This document shows positions 59,254-64,000 of a DNA stretch of 64,000 bases, piece by piece. The notes below the pieces were generated by a model that saw only the letters and a program-made list of their open reading frames with translations, did no database searches and was not told where the DNA came from. The first letter of the stretch is position 1, and every line of letters starts with the position of its first letter. The position numbers were made by a program, and so were the translations under genes. Source of the stretch: Parapedobacter composti (lineage in GTDB: Bacteria; Bacteroidota; Bacteroidia; Sphingobacteriales; Sphingobacteriaceae); NCBI RefSeq assembly GCF_900112315.1, contig NZ_FOLL01000014.1:83212-147211 (forward strand), read 5' to 3'.

Positions 59254-59419
59254 GTTGCCACTCCCATCCCGCTCATCATGGCGATGAAACTGATGATCCA
59301 ACTAAGAATAACCGGATTAAAACGCCCATAAATAACTTATTTCGGAATAAGAAGAAGTTTTCAACCGACAGCCAAATATACGGAATTCTACCGTTTTAAT
59401 ATTATTATTATCTTGCCGC

Positions 59420-60313
59420 ATGGTATTCTCCGAATCATTATTGCATACCGTAGAAACGGCCATTAAGGATGTGTCGCCGCACGACTTCCGTATCCAAGCG
59501 ATAAGGCCTGTTGCGGGGGGAGATATTAACCGGTCGTATCAGCTCAGAACGAAACAAGGCTGCTATTTCGCCAAGGTGAACGACGCTCCACAGGCCATGC
59601 CCATGTTCCTTGCCGAATTACGGGGACTGAAGTTGCTGCACGGTGCGGTACCGAGGGGCCATATCGCTGAACCCGTTAGCGTCGGCCAGGCGCATGGCGA
59701 GGCATTCTTGCTCCTGGCTTGGGTGGATACCGGAAACAAGCACAGCGATGCGGGGCAGGAAGCACTCGGCCGGCTCTTGGCCCAGCTGCATCGCCGGCAT
59801 GCCAGCGCTTACGGGTTGGATCACAGTAACTTTATCGGTCGGCTGCCTCAAGACAACACCCCCTCGGCAGACTGGGCTGCTTTCTTTATCGGACAGCGGC
59901 TGCAAAAACAGTTACAGTTGGCCAAGCATTACCTGAACGGTACCGGTTTGCTGGATCAGTTTGCGTCACTGTTTGACCGTCTGCCCGACCGGTATCCCTA
60001 TGAACCGCCCTCACTACTACATGGCGATCTGTGGGGCGGCAACTACCTTGTCAATACAGCCGGCCAGCCGGTATTGATAGACCCGGCTGTTTATCATGGC
60101 CACCGCGAAGTCGATATCGCCATGACCAAGCTGTTTGGTGGCTTCTCCAGCCGGTTTTATGCTGCCTATCATGAAGCCTACCCGCTCCAACCGGACTGGG
60201 AAGAAAGGATAGACCTATGGAATCTTTATCCGCTATTGGTGCACCTCAACCTGTTCGGCCCATCTTACATACAACCCATAAAACGGAGCCTAAACAACAT
60301 TCTGGGCGCCTAA
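59420..60313 (+). CDS. Fructosamine kinase family protein
   Basis: The 297-residue protein has the aminoglycoside-phosphotransferase-like fold of fructosamine/ribulosamine kinases: GGDINRSYQL at the nucleotide loop, YFAKVND with the ATP-binding Lys, the catalytic loop LLHGDLWGGNYL and the metal motif LIDPAVYHGHREVDIAM. Family members phosphorylate sugar-lysine adducts so that they fall apart, a protein deglycation step. Length is normal. It is transcribed alone, upstream of ychF. Confidence 0.93.
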   Translation: MVFSESLLHTVETAIKDVSPHDFRIQAIRPVAGGDINRSYQLRTKQGCYFAKVNDAPQAMPMFLAELRGLKLLHGAVPRGHIAEPVSVGQAHGEAFLLLAWVDTGNKHSDAGQEALGRLLAQLHRRHASAYGLDHSNFIGRLPQDNTPSADWAAFFIGQRLQKQLQLAKHYLNGTGLLDQFASLFDRLPDRYPYEPPSLLHGDLWGGNYLVNTAGQPVLIDPAVYHGHREVDIAMTKLFGGFSSRFYAAYHEAYPLQPDWEERIDLWNLYPLLVHLNLFGPSYIQPIKRSLNNILGA

Positions 60314-60493
60314 CCTGGCCCTCATCGACCCATACAGCCCTTAACGTGCTGTTGAGCGGAATCGCAAAGGAAGCGGCCAGCCTTGTTTGCAGCGTCGATA
60401 TCGACAAGTTTACCGGTAGCCGCGGGCGTCTGCGCCGCTGACGTGGCAGAGAACGATAATGCGAATGAAACCGCAAGTAAACGGATTTATCAT

Positions 60494-60501
60494 TATCTTT
60501 G
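60494..60501 (+). promoter_or_regulatory. Possible -7 element of ychF
   Basis: TATCTTTG matches TAnnTTTG and lies 26 bp upstream of the ychF start codon. The same octamer precedes tRNA-Arg. No -33 box is clear. Confidence 0.4.
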
Positions 60502-60527
60502 CCCCGTTTTTAAAATTTAGACCATCC

Positions 60528-61628
60528 ATGGCATTACAGTGCGGCATTGTTGGCCTACCCAATGTAGGCAAATCCACCCTATTCAACTGTCTCTCCAACG
60601 CGAAGGCACAGGCAGCTAATTTTCCGTTTTGTACCATTGAGCCCAACGTAGGCGTCATCACGGTTCCCGATGAGCGTTTGAACAAACTGGCGGAACTGGT
60701 AAAGCCGCAGCGTGTGGTTCCCAATACCATCGAGATTGTCGATATCGCCGGATTGGTGAAGGGAGCCAGCAAAGGCGAAGGACTGGGTAATCAGTTTCTC
60801 GGCAACATCCGTAACACCGATGCCATCATCCATGTTCTCCGCTGTTTCGACGACGGAAACGTGGTGCACGTGGACGGGTCGGTAGATCCGGTTCGCGACA
60901 AAGAAATTATAGACACCGAACTGCAGCTAAAAGACTTGGACAGCGTGATGAAGCGCATCCAGAAGGTGGAGAAACAAGCCAAAACAGGGGGCGACAAAGA
61001 GGCGAAGCGCACCTATGAGATTCTCACTGTGGTAAAAAGCCACCTTGAATCCGGCAAATCGGCCCGCACCGCACCGATTGAAAAGGAAGACTTTGCATTT
61101 ATTGCCGACCTTTCCCTGCTCACCGTTAAACCGATTCTCTATGTCTGCAACGTAGACGAAGCGTCCGTTAACGCAGGAAACGCCTATGTAGAACGCGTGC
61201 GCGAGGCTGTCAAGGATGAAAACGCCGAAATCCTGGTCATTTCCGCACAGATTGAATCGGAAATAGCCCAGCTTGACAGTTACGAGGAGCGGCAGCTCTT
61301 CCTGGAAGATCTGGGCCTGAATGAATCAGGCGTAAACAAGCTTATCCGCGCCGCCTACCAACTATTGAACCTTGCGACTTATTTTACGGCAGGCGTGCAG
61401 GAAGTTCGGGCATGGACCATTGAAAAGGGATTCACCGCACCACAGGCCGCGGGCGTCATTCACACCGATTTTGAGAAAGGGTTCATCCGTGCCGAAGTCA
61501 TCAAGTATGATGACTTCATCCAATATGGTTCAGAGGCAGCCGTAAAAGAAGCCGGTAAGCTCAGCGTTGAAGGCAAAAGCTACATCTTGCAAGACGGCGA
61601 CATCATGCATTTCCGGTTTAATGTGTAA
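60528..61628 (+). CDS. ychF: Ribosome-binding ATPase YchF
   Basis: The 366-residue protein begins MALQCGIVGLPNVGKSTLF at the ATG at 60528; the open frame extends 23 codons upstream over the promoter. It has the G1 loop, IEPNVGVITVPDERL, DIAGLVKGASKGEGLGNQFL, a coiled-coil helical insertion (about 128-200), the NVDE loop and a C-terminal TGS domain with FIRAEVIKYDD and GKSYILQDGDIMHFRFNV. YchF/OLA1 proteins prefer ATP, bind ribosomes and act in stress responses. Confidence 0.98.
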   Translation: MALQCGIVGLPNVGKSTLFNCLSNAKAQAANFPFCTIEPNVGVITVPDERLNKLAELVKPQRVVPNTIEIVDIAGLVKGASKGEGLGNQFLGNIRNTDAIIHVLRCFDDGNVVHVDGSVDPVRDKEIIDTELQLKDLDSVMKRIQKVEKQAKTGGDKEAKRTYEILTVVKSHLESGKSARTAPIEKEDFAFIADLSLLTVKPILYVCNVDEASVNAGNAYVERVREAVKDENAEILVISAQIESEIAQLDSYEERQLFLEDLGLNESGVNKLIRAAYQLLNLATYFTAGVQEVRAWTIEKGFTAPQAAGVIHTDFEKGFIRAEVIKYDDFIQYGSEAAVKEAGKLSVEGKSYILQDGDIMHFRFNV

Positions 61629-61638
61629 CGGCAGCACT

Positions 61639-62310
61639 TCAGCCCTGCCTGCTAACCATCTCGTTAATCCAGATGGGTGCAAACGGGGAGGTACAGCCTC
61701 TGGAAACCGGGTAGTCGCGATACAGCCCCAGCTTTTCGCCGATGGCAATGGCCCGTTCACGATGCTCAGGGTGGTATATGCCTATATTTGCTAACGCCGT
61801 ATTCATCGTCCATTGCACTTCGGGAGGCGCAGCGGCCATTTCTGTTTCAATGCGGTCCAACAGTTTCCCGAGATCCAATCCTTCGGCACCGCGGGCGATT
61901 TTGCCTGCCGTCAAGCTCCACCCCGAACGGGCTGCCCACTTGTTTTCGGACACCATCCATGCTTCCCTAAGGGCTTCTTTTTCCGGATGATCTTTCAGGA
62001 TGTACGCATTGAACCAGTCGGCCACATACGCATAATCCATTGATTTAACCATGCGGTCCAATTCTTCGGCCGACAGCTGTTTGGGTTTCATGATTAAAAT
62101 GGCCAGTTGCCGGGCATCAAAATTCCCCGTTTCCCACAATGCCAGGCCAAGCTCGTGGTCCACCTTGATTTTTTTTGCCAGATTTCTGATGTCGCCCATT
62201 TTGACACCGAATTGATTGTCTCCCACGCCATTTTTGGTGTTAATGGCCCTGGTTTTCTCATTACCCAATGATTTGAGCTGTTCGAACACTTCGTTAACTG
62301 TCATAATCAT
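61639..62310 (-). CDS. DNA alkylation repair protein (AlkD-like HEAT repeat family)
   Basis: The 223-residue helical protein has the family features: GVKMGDIRNLAKKI near the N-terminus, GNFDARQLAILIMKP, MDYAYVADWFNAY, KWAARSGWSLTAG and a final WTMNTALANIGIYHPEHRERA. AlkD-type HEAT-repeat proteins remove alkylated bases by enclosing DNA. The catalytic specificity of this variant is not established by sequence. An ATG two codons inside (62304) is an alternative start. Its 3' end is convergent with ychF. Confidence 0.85.
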   Translation of the reverse strand: MIMTVNEVFEQLKSLGNEKTRAINTKNGVGDNQFGVKMGDIRNLAKKIKVDHELGLALWETGNFDARQLAILIMKPKQLSAEELDRMVKSMDYAYVADWFNAYILKDHPEKEALREAWMVSENKWAARSGWSLTAGKIARGAEGLDLGKLLDRIETEMAAAPPEVQWTMNTALANIGIYHPEHRERAIAIGEKLGLYRDYPVSRGCTSPFAPIWINEMVSRQG

Positions 62311-62432
62311 CTTGATGAAATATCTACGTTTCTATTCAGCTATGATGCCGGTTTCGCATCACGTACAAAGGTAAGGGCCATGAAGCACTTATCACTCATA
62401 CTTTAGTACCAATTGATGGTTTCACCATCGCG

Positions 62433-63419
62433 TTACGGGGAAATTAAACGGATGGGAAGCGAATAAGCCACCCTTACCGGTACGCCCCGTTTATATCCCG
62501 GCTTCCACTTGGAAGCCTTGTTAAGCACGCGAACGCCTTCTTCACCCGTGCCATATCCCAAATCATGGATTACCCTGATTTCATTTACGCTGCCATCGTT
62601 TTCCACCACAAATCCCAGCACGACCTTCCCATGAATGCCGCCTCTAATCGCCGCTTTCGGATAGCGGTATTTTCTGCCGATTAACGCCATTAATTTGGCT
62701 ATCCCCCCGTTGTATTGCGGAGGCGTCTGGATGCTTGAATAAGGGAACGTATTGCCCTGCCTATCCGTGCTGACCCCGTATACCACAACACCGTTCTCAT
62801 ACTGTTCGCTAAACGTGTACCGCTGTTTTTGAAACGAACCGATCCATTTCCCCACACGCACGCCGCCCCGGTATTCCCCCTCTTCGAAATCTTTGCCTAT
62901 TTCTTCCCGGACGTAGCCGGCACCATTAACCACCAATGCGGTGCCCAGCGAATCGTAATAATTCACAAGGGTATCGGTGACGACATCAGTAAACTCGTTT
63001 GTCTGGTCGTTGGGGCGTTTACCATGCCACATTTCTTTCTTCAACTGTCCGTTCCGGTAGTAATATTTCGCTTGCCCCACCCGTAACCCTTCATCGTAGA
63101 ACGCTTCAGACTTTTTTCGGCCGTTCTCGTAATATTCCACCACCGCCCCGTGAAATTTGGGATAGCTTTCCGCATCAAGAATATTTCCCTTGCGTTTAAG
63201 TTGCTCATTCGGATAATACTCCTCCAGTTGAGGCAGCTCAAACCCCAATCGGGGCGCACGAATTACCCGGACATAATCAGCGCTATCCAAGTTCGCCACG
63301 ATTGCTTCATTATTTTTCCGGTATGTCACCGTCTCCTGCTGGGCACACAGCCGCTCAGGCACAGTTAATAAAGGAAGAACCATTAAGGCAAACACGGCAT
63401 GGTTTACAAGAAATCTCAT
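62433..63419 (-). CDS. TonB-like C-terminal domain protein with MORN/YwqK repeats
   Basis: The 328-residue protein has a signal peptide ending near LCAQ. Repeats of the EYYENGRKKSEAFYDEGLRV and YYYRNGQLKKEMW type (about 65-200) match the MORN_2/YwqK pattern. A TonB-like C-terminal domain follows (about 235-328; KYRYPKAAIRGGIHGKVVLG, VRVLNKASKWKPGYKRG). It lacks the usual membrane helix plus proline-rich spacer of a TonB energy transducer. It may be a periplasmic or outer-membrane-associated protein of another role. No partner genes lie nearby. Confidence 0.85.
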   Translation of the reverse strand: MRFLVNHAVFALMVLPLLTVPERLCAQQETVTYRKNNEAIVANLDSADYVRVIRAPRLGFELPQLEEYYPNEQLKRKGNILDAESYPKFHGAVVEYYENGRKKSEAFYDEGLRVGQAKYYYRNGQLKKEMWHGKRPNDQTNEFTDVVTDTLVNYYDSLGTALVVNGAGYVREEIGKDFEEGEYRGGVRVGKWIGSFQKQRYTFSEQYENGVVVYGVSTDRQGNTFPYSSIQTPPQYNGGIAKLMALIGRKYRYPKAAIRGGIHGKVVLGFVVENDGSVNEIRVIHDLGYGTGEEGVRVLNKASKWKPGYKRGVPVRVAYSLPIRLISP

Positions 63420-63579
63420 CGCTTAGTAACAAGTTTATCTATTTAGATTGCGCAAGCCGATAGCCGAACAGTGATGCTTGCATGCCAAAAGTAGCGTATT
63501 TAACGCTGTTGTCAAAACAGGTTTTTCGTACAGTGGATTAAATATTTTTTTTGAGGTTTAAGGATTTCGAAATTTTAAA

Positions 63580-63587
63580 TATCTTTG
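63580..63587 (+). promoter_or_regulatory. -7 element of the tRNA-Arg promoter
   Basis: TATCTTTG matches TAnnTTTG and lies 7 bp upstream of the tRNA, so the transcript would begin near its 5' end. A TTTG occurs 26 bp upstream, wider than the usual spacing. Confidence 0.5.
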
Positions 63588-63594
63588 CACTCCC

Positions 63595-63666
63595 GTTCCC
63601 GTAGTTCAATGGATAGAATTTCAGATTCCGGTTCTGAAGATAGGGGTTCGAATCCCTTCGGGAACA
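63595..63666 (+). tRNA. tRNA-Arg (anticodon CCG)
   Basis: Acceptor GTTCCCG pairs fully with CGGGAAC. The anticodon stem TCAGA/TCTGA encloses the loop TTCCGGT with anticodon CCG, and the T-arm contains GGTTCGAATCC. The discriminator is A and CCA is not encoded. It reads CGG codons. Confidence 0.95.
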
Positions 63667-63689
63667 CAAATCTTACCATCAAAACGTAC

Positions 63690-63730
63690 AAAAGCCTGCA
63701 AATTGACCATTTGCGGGCTTTTTGTTTTTT
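63690..63730 (+). terminator. Intrinsic terminator after tRNA-Arg
   Basis: AAAGCCTGCAAAT and ATTTGCGGGCTTT form a long stem with one G-T pair and a 5-nt loop, followed by TTTGTTTTTT. Confidence 0.85.
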
Positions 63731-64000
63731 ACAGCATCCTGATTCATTCAATTATTCGCATAAAAACAGTGCGTAATTCGGTGAGTCAACTCCTAACTTA
63801 CTGCTACTCACTGAAAGCGCATTAAGTTGTTGAGCGACAACCCGTTCAATACCTGAACATCTTGACTACCGTAGGCTGCAAGGCTACATTTGTTCACCAT
63901 AAATGATTAGTACTGATGCGTTAACTTTTTGCATCAAATAAGTTTAACAATTTTTGTTCTTTGACACTTTGATTTTTTTGATCCTGAGCGATTAGATCCT
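63731..64000 (+). other. Non-coding end of window, possible rRNA operon leader
   Basis: No gene is visible here. A good promoter (TTG at 63862, 20-bp spacer, TACATTTG at 63885-63892) is followed by a small hairpin (GATGC at 63915, GCATC at 63931). GTTCTTTGACA at 63956-63966 resembles the boxA antitermination element in ribosomal RNA leaders of Bacteroidota. A 16S gene would have to lie just beyond the window; none of it is visible. Confidence 0.4.

Larger units (their letters stand above)
58927..59419. other. Gene-poor stretch with debris between higBA and the kinase gene
   Basis: This 493-bp region contains no full-length gene. On the minus strand it holds a fragment resembling a metallophosphoesterase and a 35-codon membrane ORF, both listed separately. 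Together with the adjacent tRNA and toxin-antitoxin pair it looks like the worn end of an inserted segment. Confidence 0.5.

Noticed and set aside
63978..63990. TTTGATCCTG near the end resembles the start of 16S rRNA.
   Set aside because: The next bases (AGCGATTAGATCCT) do not continue as 16S sequence (GCTCAG), so this is not the 16S 5' end.

Overview
The window looks like a chromosomal segment of a Bacteroidota bacterium, most likely a Sphingobacteriaceae relative (Pedobacter/Parapedobacter type). The evidence is repeated SusC/SusD pairs, a one-protein hybrid two-component regulator, promoters of the Bacteroidota form TTTG-N19/20-TAnnTTTG, and few visible Shine-Dalgarno sites. The species call is inference.

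Positions 1-43844 form a large glucurono(arabino)xylan utilization region. On the minus strand from 20168 down to 7196 lies the order SusC-SusD-SusC-SusD-XusE-like-Xyn10 (CBM inserted in GH10), the same layout as the core xus cluster of gut Bacteroidota. A GH95 enzyme, a hybrid two-component regulator and a second GH10 (cut by the window edge) follow. A CE1-type esterase is divergent from it at 20741. GH43-GH127 and a separate GH43 come next, then a third SusC/SusD pair (27745-32825). On the plus strand follow a LacI regulator overlapping GH67 alpha-glucuronidase, then GH115 alpha-glucuronidase. A second LacI regulator is divergent from xylulokinase, xylose isomerase and a small helical protein. 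Surface and periplasmic enzymes would strip side chains and cut the backbone, SusCD pairs import oligomers, and XylAB feeds xylose into the pentose phosphate pathway.

Three regulatory motifs tie the region together. They are a 21-bp spaced direct repeat (possible hybrid-regulator site), TGCAACCGATTGCA, and (TG)CCAACGTTGGCA. The last two have the central CG expected of LacI operators and recur upstream of the left GH10, at the SusC/LacI divergent region and at xylBA.

Positions 43846-57946 are mostly general genes: an outer membrane barrel, ruvB, a polyprenol-phosphate mannosyltransferase-like GT2, a POT peptide transporter, a hypothetical exported protein, a thiolase, a TroABCD-like Mn/Zn/Fe ABC operon, a VOC protein and a stand-alone second GH95. 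The first permease of the metal transporter carries a C-terminal MntR/DtxR-like domain, and a perfect palindrome of DtxR-box type overlaps the operon promoter.

Positions 58008-64000 hold tRNA-Leu(CAA) with promoter and terminator, a HigB/HigA-like toxin-antitoxin pair, a stretch of gene debris including a metallophosphoesterase fragment, a fructosamine-kinase family gene, ychF, a DNA alkylation repair gene, a TonB/MORN-type protein and tRNA-Arg(CCG). At the right edge a strong promoter followed by a boxA-like sequence may be the leader of a ribosomal RNA operon lying outside the window.
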